A DNA stretch of 64,000 nucleotides from Parasponia andersonii. Taxonomy: Eukaryota > Streptophyta > Magnoliopsida > Rosales > Cannabaceae. Below, one piece after another: positions 11,590-22,332 of the stretch (its first letter is position 1; every line of letters starts with the position of its first letter). The stretch spans positions 238,991 through 302,990 of the forward strand of contig JXTB01000098.1 in the NCBI GenBank assembly GCA_002914805.1. Reading direction: 5' to 3'. Both the position numbers and the translations under genes were made by a program. The notes under the pieces are model-generated. The model saw nothing but the letters and a program-made list of their open reading frames with translations. It made no database searches and was not told where the DNA came from.

Positions 11590-11719
11590 ACTTAATTGAT
11601 TGTAAGGACTTTAGAGAGGAATATAGTGCATGTGAATTGAGTCAATTGACAACTACTTAATTGATTGTAAGGACTTTAGAGAGGAATATAGTGCATGTGA
11701 ATTGAGTCAATTGACAACT
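11590..11719. repeat. 65-bp tandem duplication
   Basis: The unit beginning ACTTAATTGATTGTAAGG is present twice in a row at 11590 and 11655 without visible difference. The other segmental-duplication copy (around 35820) has only one unit, so this is a recent event in copy 1. Confidence 0.85.
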
Positions 11720-12810
11720 AACTAAGGTGACTGTTTATAATTAAGATAGTAAGGACCTCAACACTAGATATGTAGGCCCATCGGGGTTTGCATATAACAG
11801 GCTTTGTATTATTAGCATATGGAACAATTATATAGAGCTCCCACCTAGAATTAAATAAAAATATATATGCTTGGCCTTTCAAATTATTCTGACTCTGAAA
11901 ATTGTTTAAATTATTAGTAACGTTGTTAATGTAAAAATTTTACTAGACGAGTTATTAATTAATTTATTAGAGCTATTTATTGGTATTAAACTCACCTAAA
12001 TCATAAAGTGAGTTTAATTTCGTCGGTGGAACATTGCGATTTGCAAACGCATCAGACTGCAAATCAATAGCGACTTGTGCAAATGTCCGATCATAGTTTT
12101 CTTATTGGTATCATTATTAGAGTTATGTGGACCAACCGTTGATTAGTAAACTTCTTGTGCAAAAAGAAACCAAAACCTTAAATAAGATGCTTGATCATTG
12201 CCCTGATATATTGCTCGAAGATTGATTACTACTACATGCAATTTTCACCTTTTGATTATATCAGTTTGCAATCAAATGTTTTATTATGATATGGTCCAAT
12301 AAATACTGGTACCATGATTTCTTATTTATGAGCTATGCATATATGAGTGAGTTAATTCTTCTAATTTCTCTTCATGGCCAACTTCATTCACCCACAGATA
12401 TTTAAAATGATATCAAATTGTTCAAGTAAATCATGTTTTTACTTCTTTTTAAAAAAAATGTGATTTATAAACTTCCGGAAGAAAAATAATGTTCAAAAAA
12501 TAAGTTTTAGAATTTAAATTGTAGGGTAAATTACCGGTTCTTTTTGAAAAAAAAAACATGATTTTTTAATCTTAGGAAAAAAAAAAACACTTTAGTTTAA
12601 CTTTTATGTTTTTTTTAGTTTTAGCAAAAAAAAAATTGAGTTTCCAATTATATCAAATAGCAAAATAAGTCAAATGACATATCTATCCTAGTGTGCAAGT
12701 CTATTCTCATTGCCAAAAATTTAAATTAGGACGAAAACAATGTCAATCTATATCCAAAAAAATTAGCATAATCTTTTAATTGAACAAGAAAGAATTCAAA
12801 AATATACTTT

Positions 12811-14684
12811 GAGTAATATATTATAAGGAGCCCCATTTTTATTTTAAAAAAAAAAAAATCAAGACTTGTTTTCACCTCACTACTAATTACGTCCTTGACC
12901 ATTTGGTGTAATTGCCCCCTTCAAATAACTCTACCTTTCCTTTTTTTCTTCCAACATTCCCCTTTAATTTCGATTAGCATAGAATTATTATAGTTAAATC
13001 AAATTCAAGTGCGCTTATCATTAATTTCCTTGAAACCAAACAATGGTTTGGAAGTTGGTGTCACTTCAAATTATTCCAAAAAGAAAAAAGAAACATCCAA
13101 TTTCCTTCCCATTATTAAGTGTGGAACAGGTACGATTAACATTAAATTATTCCACATTATCATTTAATTCCAATGACCATTATATTAAATCAAACACTAC
13201 CTAAATACATTTTCAAATAAGCATTCCTCTGTGGTTTTCAGGTTTTCACGTGTAAGTACTCTTCGTAACATAAATTAAGCAATTTTTTAAGAATGACACG
13301 ATTATTTATTTTCAAGTCAGCCAAAAAGTTGAAAATTAATTGGTAAATTGATTGCGAAAGTAGGGGAAAAAAAAAAAGAGTGCTTTTAAGGTATAATATA
13401 TGTCAGAAAAAAAAAAAGAAAAAAGTTATTGTGACTGAAAAACTTATCGCTAAATGCTTTTTTTTTTTTTTTTCACTCCATCTTAAAAGAATTTGTATGT
13501 GGACTTCGGAGATGACCCCAGTAAAACAGTTGGAAGGAAAAAACATCCAAAAACTCGAAATTAAAGTGTTGGCATCAAAAGTATCGGAGCGAAAAAAAAA
13601 AAAAAAAAAAACACAAGAGACTTGGACTTAGAATTTAGTGTCGTTCGGGGCAGCCACAATAATTCTAACGTATTGTCAATATTGCTAGTGGAAATTCCAA
13701 TGGAAAGCAATTTTTAAGAAACCACAATTATGGCATGTAGGAGATATTCAAACCACAGTCATTTTTAACAACGTTTTTCGAAAGTTATTCTAACGTGTTG
13801 ATTCCGGCTTTACTGCCCTAATAAGCTGATATTCTTATTTACTATTGCAATAAAAGTTCACAAATCCATTTTTACCATAATCAATTTTGAGAACATTTCA
13901 GCATCTGTCCGACGATAAAATTTTTCCATGAATTAAATTTCTCAGAATTTTGCTAAAATCAAAGTGTATTTAACATCACTTTTATGATTGTGTTCTTTTT
14001 TTTCTTTCTTTCTTTTTTATTGGGGGATTATTATAGTGAATAATTTGATATCAGTGTACCAAAATTCTTACATAGGTAACACTGCTTGTCGTGACAATAA
14101 TATTGACATATATTGCTACATATTTGTGGTGTTATTTCCAGTAGTACCTATTCATAAAGCAGTAGGACTCTTGTCCTTACACTCCAAGAGACAGAGTAGG
14201 ACTAATAAAGCAATTTTTTCTTTTCACGAATAAGATGATCATCCATTCAGAGGTTATTGACATAAAATCTTAATATTGCTTAGGTTGATATTAGATTATC
14301 TTAAGAACAAACTTATCAATAAACTTATGCAAAACAATATTTGATTATAAAATCATTCTATAAGTTTTAAACCGTTTGCACAATGCACCCTGGCGTATCT
14401 TTTTTTTTTTCTTCTGAAAAGAAAGAACTCTTCTTTTACTTGATTTGACTAATTAAGTCTTTTTGAACTCTAATAAATAATGTCTCCCTCATCATTCTTA
14501 ATTTTCTTAAGTGTAGACTAATCATGTGATTTTTATACATAAACTCTTGTATCTAGTTATTTTTGGAATAATAATTTCTCAACATATATATAATGTTAGA
14601 CATACCTAAAAAAAATAGGGATTCTGGGAAAATATTTAAGAATTCATTGATATCAATCAAATCTATATTTAAGAAATCCAATAA
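12811..14684. other. Intergenic, AT-rich, no gene seen
   Basis: This stretch holds long A and T tracts and no reading frame with recognisable protein similarity. Two short ORFs here are Lys/Phe runs from homopolymers. I see no RNA gene or clear inverted repeat. Confidence 0.5.
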
Positions 14685-15355
14685 TATATATAATATCACT
14701 TTTTTATATTTCGTATTTTGACACTTTATTTAATTTGTACCTTTTATTTTAGTTATTATCAATATTGACCATTAGATTTGAAATCTATTATAAATTTATA
14801 TTCTGATATCAATTTAGAGCAATTAATTAATCAATATGTCATTTATTAAAACACCATGGTAAATTAACTACACTAAATTGGTGTCAATGTATAAATTTAT
14901 CACAGATTTCAAATATAAAGTGATGTTTGGTTCATAGAATGAAATCAGAATAGTAATAGAAATCGTAATAGAATAGAATTGGAAAAGCAGTAGGAATAAT
15001 AATTCATTGTTTTGTTGAAACTTGAAATAGTCTTGGAATGGAATGAAAAAAATATTCTATTGGCAAAAATATCCTTACTTTTAGGTGCTTTGAATGGACA
15101 AGATAGGAAAAACTGGGTATTAAAATTTTTATAAAGTGATGAAATTCTAATTTCATTGGTGATAGAGTGGAATAATGATTCCACCGTTTAATATAAACCA
15201 AACAAAGGAATATACTTTCTTTTGGAATCACCTTTCCATTCTATGGCCGATTCCTTTGAACCAAACATGACAATATTATTAATAGTCAAAACAAAAGATA
15301 CAAATTGAACAAAATGTCAAAATACAAGATATAAAAGTGATTTTATACTTATATA
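14685..15355. mobile_element. Foldback element with about 130-bp arms, interrupted by a second MITE
   Basis: The left arm (14685 to about 14815) contains TCGTATTTTGACACTTTA and TTTGAAATCTATTATAAATT. The right arm, read in reverse complement, contains TTGTATTTTGACATTTTG and TTTGAAATCTGTGATAAATT. The right arm is split by a separate element at 14924-15267. When that is skipped, the arms pair almost continuously. No coding capacity. Confidence 0.75.
14924..15267. mobile_element. PIF/Harbinger-like MITE nested in the foldback element
   Basis: The termini are TGTTTGGTTCA and its exact complement TGAACCAAACA, flanked by TGA at 14921-14923 and 15268-15270. A 3-base TNA duplication and a TGTTTGGTT-type end fit Tourist/Harbinger MITEs (family knowledge). 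Subterminal ATAGAATGAAATC pairs with the complement of CCATTCTATGG-like sequence. It is inserted inside the right arm of 14685-15355. Confidence 0.75.
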
Positions 15356-15360
15356 TATAG

Positions 15361-15513
15361 GGTAAGGATATAGTCTCACTGATGATGCCAGTCTCGTTTT
15401 TGTTTTGACCAATACAGGTCATGTTTTGGCCAACACAGATCAGTTAAAATATGACTTATATTGACCAAAATATGAACGAAATTGGTCCCCTCAAAGGGAC
15501 TACATACATGACC
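15361..15513. mobile_element. Small MITE with 10-bp flanking repeat
   Basis: The left end GGTAAGGATATAGTCTCACT and the reverse complement of the right end (GGTCATGTATGTAGTCCCTT) are imperfect inverted repeats. The flanks are ATATATATAG on both sides (15351-15360 and 15514-15523). The duplication is low-complexity, so the call is tentative. Confidence 0.5.
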
Positions 15514-15522
15514 ATATATATA

Positions 15523-15741
15523 GAGCACCAATCAAGTAAGTATTTTTTTTTACCTATACATATGTATATTGTTTTGGTCAATTAAAATTTGGCATGCACA
15601 TTTTTTATTTTAAAAATTAAAAAAATAAAATAAAATTAATAATGCACATATTTTCATATCATTAGATCACCGTTAGATGATGAACTAACGACTAAAAAAA
15701 TACCTATACATAAGTGAAACAAAAAATACCTATCAGCAACC
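15523..15741. mobile_element. MITE family A, single diverged copy
   Basis: It starts GAGCACCAATCAAGTAAG and ends CCTATCAGCAACC, matching one arm of the 9080-9574 palindrome in the same orientation as its left arm. The internal words GGCATGCACATTTTT and CATTAGATCACCGTTAGATG are recognisable. The right flank (AGAGTTCTTG, then TATCGTTTCTAGC and AATCAGTC) resembles the right flank of the dimer (near 9635). Confidence 0.65.
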
Positions 15742-16405
15742 ACATATATACATATACATATAAACAAAAAATACCCTTATTAGAGAGTTCTTGTATGTAC
15801 TATCGTTTCTAGCAATCAGTCTTTACAAAAATAACCTCTTTATTGCTAGTCGAATTGAATGTGAGAATATTAGGGCATAAAGGTATAGTGTTATCGAATA
15901 CACATTTACGAAATTGTGATTAACATTTTTTCTAATTAATAAAAGAGCGTACGTAAAAGATTTATGAAATTTCAAACTAAAAGTATGCACGAAGTTATTT
16001 TTAAAATCATATTATCTACTTTTGAATTCCAAATAACAAACATTAATAAGTAGTTATACAGACTCGGAGAAACCTCCTTAATTCCGAACGAAATTATTTA
16101 ACACGTATATTTCAAATATTTGTTTCTTCTCCTTTAAAAAAGTAGCCTATTATTATTCAAAGTTAGTTACTAAAAGTTGCCAATTAAAATTCTTGTCGAG
16201 ATGGGCCACCTGAGTTCGACTTTAATTTCAATTACTATGCTCACGACTAGCCTTCTATAATCTAAAAGGTCAATGATCTTTTTAACCTTTTTTTTTTTTA
16301 ATAAAAAAATATCAATTAATTTTCTTTTCTATAAACGGAGATGATCTATCGAGAAGATTAATTAATTTGCAATTATTGTCCATTTCTTCACTCTGAATTC
16401 TCAAT

Positions 16406-17018
16406 ATGACAGTTGTTGTGATACTTCTGTTCTTGCTAGCCACCACTCATATACTTAGTAGTAATACTACTACTAGCACAGATCATGATGATGAGGGGAT
16501 TAGTGATCGTCACAATTTAATTAAACGAAGCCTTGTTGATCGTCACAATTTATTGGCATCTTGGACAAACGGTAGCAAGGATTGTTGTGCATGGAGAGGA
16601 ATCGGGTGCAATAACTTAACCAGTCATATTATCATGCTTGATCTTGGTCCTATTTTTACTTATTACCTCTTCATTGATTATAACATGTATGGTCTTCAAG
16701 GCGGTCAAATTGGTCCATCCTTAGTTCAGCTCCAACATTTGGAGCATTTGGGTCTCAGTTACCGTGGCATCACTAAAATCCCAAAGTTTATGGGCGCTTT
16801 CACAAAGACTCAGATATCTCAATCTTTCAGACAATCCCACTGTTGGAAATATTCCTTCACATCTTGGGAATCTCACGAGCCTGCGCATTCTTGATCTTGG
16901 CGGCGATTTTGACGACATGACCGCTAAAGGTTTCGAATGGCTATCGTATCTCCCTACTCCCTCATTTGAGATTCTTTAGACTGAGTAATATCGATTTCAC
17001 TGAATCCACGGACTGGTT
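16406..17018 (+). pseudogene. RLP2 pseudogene, 5' part (signal peptide, N-cap, first LRRs)
   Basis: The ATG at 16406 opens a signal peptide (MTVVVILLFLLATTHILSS) and an LRR N-terminal cap with LLASWTNGSKDCCAWRGIGC, the usual start of EIX/Cf-type receptor-like proteins. A short internal repeat (DRHNL twice) lies just before it. The frame breaks near 16795 and resumes in the +2 frame as LRRs (RLRYLNLSDN, LGNLTSLRILDLGG). An extra T near 16975 breaks it again before RLSNIDFTESTDWF. The coding trace stops at 17018, where a Copia element starts, and resumes at 22338 after the duplicated TGGTT. RLP1 shows what an intact 3' half looks like. Confidence 0.9.
17014..17018. repeat. Left target-site duplication of the Copia element
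   Basis: TGGTT lies directly before the element's TG terminus and is repeated exactly at 22333-22337 after its CA terminus. Five bases is the normal Copia duplication size. Confidence 0.92.
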
Positions 17019-17410
17019 TGTTAGAAAATAAATTTATTTGTGATCCATTAGGCCATAAATAAGTAGTTTAATTATTTAAATTTGTGTTATGAGTTGGGCT
17101 TGTTTTGATGGTATGTGTATCTAATAGTCTATAGTTTAATACCTTAGTTTCTAAAGTATTCTTATATTTACTAAAAAGTATAATTATTTAAGTTGTTGGA
17201 GGTTAGATGGAACATTCTTACTCCATCTAGAATCATCCTTTAAGCAATATAAATAGAGTGCTCTTCTCTCCTCCTCTTTTGCATTTGTATCAAGCTAAAA
17301 GAGAAACAATTCAAGCAGTAATACAAGTTCTTCTCTTCTACCAAAATTCTTTCTAGTTTCTCCCTTAACCTTTCTACCCTTTCTAGCCTTAAAATCTCCT
17401 ATTTCCAAAA
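17019..17410 (+). repeat. Copia 5' LTR
   Basis: It starts TGTTAGAAAATAAATTT and ends CTCCTATTTCCAAAA, so the terminal CA has decayed. A TATA box (TATAAATAG) lies at 17248-17256, followed by a CTTCTC-rich leader. Confidence 0.9.
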
Positions 17411-17639
17411 AAGAGGTTGTGAGTTTTCTTGAAATTCTAAATATGCTCTGTGGTTGCAGTTTTGACTGATCTTCCACATCAGAAAATATTTCTTGAGACT
17501 GAGAGTCATAGCCATTTGTCCCAAACATATTACTATTATATATCAAATCGAAGACCTCGATGAAATGAATAGGTTGCCATAAAAATCAGCCCAATCGGAG
17601 TCTGAACGAGTCTAAACGAGTCATCAGAAATTTGCTGTC

Positions 17640-17815
17640 ACAAACTAAGTCAACTCACCGACTTGAGCTGAGTCAGAGCAATTGACTGAGTTGTCAGAGT
17701 GTTTGGCCGAGTCGTAAAAGATGTTGACTATGCCATTGACTAGACTGTTGACTAGTAGTGACCGTTGACCGAATAGTTGACTTTGACAGTTAACTTTGAC
17801 CAGTCAATATAATAG
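17640..17815 (+). promoter_or_regulatory. Cluster of eight TTGAC W-box cores in the Copia leader
   Basis: Between the 5' LTR and gag the word TTGAC occurs eight times within about 150 bases (for example GTTGACTATG, CATTGACTAG, CTGTTGACTAG, AGTTGACTTTGACAG). TTGAC is the core of WRKY-bound W-boxes (established). Whether this cluster is functional is inference. It may simply be a degenerate short repeat. Confidence 0.45.
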
Positions 17816-17891
17816 TCGATCTTAAGATTTTTCGACGTTCTAGATCCATCCGTGTAGTTGAAATTTCTGAAAGCTTACTTTATTAATAATT

Positions 17892-20800
17892 ATGACTACT
17901 GACAGTTTAGTATCTCTTCAAGTTCAACTACTCCATGGCAACAACTTTGATAATTGGACTATTAAAATGAAGGTTCTCCCTGGAGCACATAATGTCTGAG
18001 ATATAATGGAGAAAGGCTATGAAGAGCTAAGAGATAAGGCGATACTACCCGCAACACAAAAGGATAATTTAAAAGACTCAAGAAAGAGAGACAAAAAGGC
18101 TCTGTTCCTCATCTACCAAGCCTTAGATGACAATAGGTTTGAGAAAATCCCAAGTACAACCTCCACCAAGGAAGCATGGGAGAAACTTTAAATCTCATAT
18201 AAGGAAGAAGAAAAAGTTAAAAAGGTTCGCCTTCAAACTCTATGACGAGAGCTTAATTTACTGCACATGATAGAGACTAAGTCAGTTTCTGACTATTTTT
18301 TTAGAGTTCTAATAATTTCTAATCAAATGAAAAGAAATAGTCAGAAACTAGAAAATGTTACGATCATAGAAAAGATTATTCAACCGTTACATCCAAAATT
18401 CGAGAATATTGTTACTGTCATTAACTAAACCAAAGATTTAGGAGCCATGATAATAGAACAACTCTTGAGTTCCTTAAAAGCCCACGAAGAAAAGAAAAAG
18501 AATACGCAAAATTTCAATGAGTAGCTCCTCAAGGCTCAACTCTAAGAAAAAGAAGAAGATTTCGGTAATGAAAGAGGATGCGGAAGAGGTTGTGGCCAAG
18601 GAAGAGGTCGCGGACTTGGAAGATGAGGAAGAGGATACTTCAACAACAATTATGAAAATGAAGATAGAAAAAAAAGCCTAACAAGAGGTCATAGAAGAGG
18701 TAACCCGCGGCGTTGGCATGACAAGTCCTAAATCAAGTGTCACAACTGTTAGAGATATGGTCATTGCGCTTCCAAATGTAGAGCTCCAAAGAAGATGCAA
18801 GAGAGAACTAACTATGCCGAAGATAAAAAATAAGAGAAAGATATATTGTTGCTTGCATGCAAGGAGACCACTGGATGCTAAGAAAATATATGGTACCTTG
18901 ACAGTGGAGTAATCAATCATATGTGTGGAAGAAGAGATATATTCGCAGAGCTTGAGGAGTCGGTAATTGGGAATATTTCATTTAGAGATGATTCCAAAGC
19001 AGCAGTAAAGGGCAAAGGTTAAATCCTTATACGCTTGAGAAATAGAGAATATTAGTTTAATCCAAATGTTTACTACGTGCCTAACATGAAGAGTAATATC
19101 TTGAGTCTTGGCCAATTCTTAGAGAAAGGTTATGATATTCACATGAAAGAAAATAGTCTTTCTTTAAGAGATAATAAAAATAAGTTAATCACCAAAGTGC
19201 CAATGACAAGAAACAAAATTTTCTTATTATATATTCAAAATGATGTAACAAAGTATCTAAACACTTGCTACAAAGATTCATCATAGCTTTGGCACTTAAA
19301 GTTTTGATATCTCAATTTTGACAATCTAGAATTATTAGCAAAGAAAGAGATAGTATGAGGTCTACCTTTCATCAGTTAACCAGACCAATTATGTGAAGGA
19401 TGATTATTAGGAAAGTAATTCAGAAGAAGTTTTCCAAGAGAATCAAGTTCCCGAGCTTATAAACCGCTTGAGCTCATACATATCGACGTGTATGGTCCAA
19501 TAAGACCAAGCTCTCTCAGTAAGAGTGACTAGTTTCTCCTCTTTATCGATAATTTTTCAAGAAAAACCTGGGTATATTTCTTGAAGAAGAAATCAGAAGT
19601 ATTCAAAAAATTCAAGAAGTTCAAGGCACTTATTGAAAAGGAAAGTGGTCGAAGTATCAAGGCAATAAGATCTGATAGAGAAGAAGAATTCATATCCCAT
19701 GAGTTTCAAAAGTATTGTGAAGACAACGGTATCCATCGTCCTTTAACAGTACCAAGATCTCCCCAACAAAATGGTATTATAGAAAGGAAGAATAGAACAA
19801 TCCTTGACATCACTAGAAGTATACTCAAGAGCAAAAAAATGCCAAAAGATTTTTGGCCTGAAGCTATAGTTTATGCAATATACCTATCGAATCACTCTCC
19901 AACAATAAGCGTATGGGGAAAGACGCTAAAAGAAGCTTGGAGCAGAATAAAGCCTGGAATCTCTTACCTAAGAGTGTTTGGAAGCATAGCACGCTCACGT
20001 GCCCGATGAAAAGAGAATGAAGCTCGATGATAAAAGTGAGAAGTTTATCTTCATCGGCTACGACTCTAACTCAAAAGGCTACAAGATCTACAATCTAAGA
20101 AATGGCAATATCATCATTAGTCATGATGTGGAGTTTGATGAAGAAAGATCTTGGGAATGGCACACACAAGAGGGAAATTATGACTTCCTACCATACATTA
20201 AAGAAGAAAGCGAGCAACGAAAAATGGAACAAGTAAGAGAAGAACTACAAGAGCCTGTTACCCCACCTACTTCACCAACAGCAAGCACTCACCAAGAAAC
20301 AATACCAGGATCATCTTCAAGTAGTAGTTCAAGTAAAATGATACCAAGATTAAAGAGTTTATAAGAGATAACTAAGAATTAAAATGACTTGACTTTCTTT
20401 TGTCTCCTTACTGATTATGAACTACTAAACTTTGATGAAGTTGTTCAAAGTAAAACGTGACGAGGTACGATAGATGAAGAAATAAAGGTGATCAAAAAGA
20501 ATGATACATGGAAGCTTGCTACACTTCCAAAGGAGCACAAAGTAATTGGTGTGAAATGGGTCTACAAGGCTAAGAAGAATGCTAAAAGATAAGTGGAGAG
20601 ATATAAGACAAGATTGGTCACAAAATGATACAGTCAAAGACTTGGCATCGACTATGATGAGGTATTTGCTCCTATCGCTCGTCTAGAAATCATACTACTA
20701 ATCATCTCATTGGCTGCTCAAAATAAATGAAAAATTCATCAAATGGATGCCAAGTCTTCTTTCTTAAATAGAGTCCTCGAAGAAGAAATGTATATAAAGC

Positions 20801-21951
20801 AACCATTTAGATATAAGATTAAAGGATAAGAAGATAAGGTTCTAAAGTTAAAAAAGGCCCTTTACGAGTTAAAGCAAGTACTGAGAGCATGGAATAGCCG
20901 CATCGACAAGTACTTCTAAGGTAACAATTTTATTAAATATTCTTATGAGCATATATTGTATATCAAAGTAAAATATGAAGACATCTTGATCGTGTGTCTC
21001 TTTATCAATGATTTAATTCTCACGGAGAGTAATCCATCCATGTTCGAAAAGTTTAAGAAAGCAATGATAAAGGAGTTCGAGATGACCGACATCGAACTCA
21101 TATATTACTATCTTGGCATAGAAGTGAAGTAAGAAAAAGATAGAATTTTCATTTCACGAGAATGTTATACCAAGGAGATCATCAACAAGTTCAAGATAAA
21201 TGATTGTAAGGCTGTCAATACCGCGATCGAATGTGGAGTCAAACTATCAAAGCATGATGAAGAAGAAAAGGTGGATCCAACACTCTACAAGAACTTAGTT
21301 GGAAGTTTGCGCTACTTGATTTGCACAAGACCTAACATTCTCTATGTTGTAAACCTGGTCAGTCGTTACATGGAATCTCTAATAACCACTCATTTAAAAA
21401 TTGTCAAAAGAATCCTTCAATACATTAAAGGTACAACTAATTTTGACTTACGATATTCATTATCTAATAACTATAATCTTGTGGGTTATAGTGACAGTGA
21501 TTGGAGTAGAGACTTAGATGATCAAAAGAGTACAAGTGATTTTATATTCGTCATGGGAGATACTGCTTTCATATAGATATTTAAGAAGCAACCAATCGTC
21601 ACACTTTCAATCTATAAAGTAGAGTATATTGCAGCTTCATCATGTGTCTATTGTGTAATTTAGCTAAAAAAATTTGTTGAAGGAACTATGCATTCCGCAG
21701 ATTGAATCCACTGAGATCTGTATTGAGAATAAATCAACAATTGCTTTGGCAAATAATCCCGTCTTCCATGATATAGAAGCAAGCACATCGATACATGTTA
21801 CCATCACATAAGAGAATGTGTTGCAAGAAATTATGTATAACTTAAGTATGTGAAGACTCAAGACCAAGTGATAGAAACTTTCACCAAACCACTCAAGCAT
21901 GAAGATTTTTTTAAGTTAAGAAATTTACTAAGTATCACAAATCAAGTTTAA
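17892..21951 (+). pseudogene. Copia polyprotein remnant (Gag-PR-INT-RT-RH)
   Basis: The trace starts at ATG 17892 (MTTDSLVSLQVQLLHGNNFD, a UBN2-type Gag). It continues through a CX2CX4HX4C zinc knuckle near 18735, the protease motif WYLDSGVINHMCG near 18893, a pre-integrase LWHLKF motif, and an integrase core with SDREEEF and [12 protein letters not shown] (19581-19980). The reverse transcriptase follows, with VIGVKWVYKAKKN, VFAPIARLE and ALYELKQ. RNase H contains GYSDSDWSRD and ends before the TAA at 21949. Many in-frame stops occur in every domain. The RT catalytic YVDD box reads FIND, so the element cannot mobilise itself. Confidence 0.93.
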
Positions 21952-21958
21952 GAGGAGG

Positions 21959-22332
21959 TATTAGAAAATAAACTTATATGTAACCGATTGGGTCATAGAT
22001 AAGTAATTTAGTTATTTGGGCTTGTATTATGAGTTAGACTTATTTTGGTGTGTGTATCTAATAGTCCATATTTTAATATCCTAGTTTTTAGAGTATTCTT
22101 GTATTTACCAGATAGTATAATTAATTAAATTATTGGAGATTAGATGAAGCATTCTTACACCATCTAAAATCGTCTTTTGAATAGTATAAATAGAGTACTA
22201 CTTTTACCCTATTTGTATCAAGCCAAAAAAAAAAAAAATTCAAGAAGTAATATAAATTATTCTCTTCCATCAAAATTCTCTCTAATTTTTCTCTTTTAAC
22301 CTTTCTAGCCTTAAAATCTCCTATTTTCGACA
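21959..22332 (+). repeat. Copia 3' LTR
   Basis: It begins TATTAGAAAATAAACTT (the TG has decayed to TA) directly after the purine tract and ends TATTTTCGACA. It aligns with the 5' LTR throughout, including the TATAAATAG box. TGGTT follows immediately. Confidence 0.92.

Larger units (their letters stand above)
8960..12810. repeat. Segmental duplication, copy 1
   Basis: It is collinear with 34580-39620. Shared blocks include GAGCTCGAT near 9000/34600, the AATTTAATTGTGGATTT block at 11300/35530, GGAACATTGCGATT at 12029/36239, and GCAAGTCTATTCTCATT near 12697/39497. Both copies have the same orientation. This copy additionally contains a MITE dimer (9080-9574) and an internal doubling of one block. 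No gene is carried by either copy. Confidence 0.8.
17019..22332 (+). mobile_element. Complete but decayed Ty1/Copia retrotransposon inserted in RLP2
   Basis: The 5,314-bp element has LTRs at 17019-17410 and 21959-22332, a purine tract AAGAGGAGG directly before the 3' LTR, and gag-protease-integrase-RT-RNaseH order, as expected for Copia. The 5-base target duplication TGGTT is intact. The LTRs differ at about one base in five over their first 60 bases, so the insertion is old. The coding region is riddled with stops. The usual tRNA-Met primer site TGGTATCAGAGC was not found after the 5' LTR. Confidence 0.95.

Noticed and set aside
13380-13631. An 83-codon Lys-rich frame
   Set aside because: It arises from A-runs (poly-Lys) and T-runs (poly-Phe). 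There is no conserved motif or splice context.
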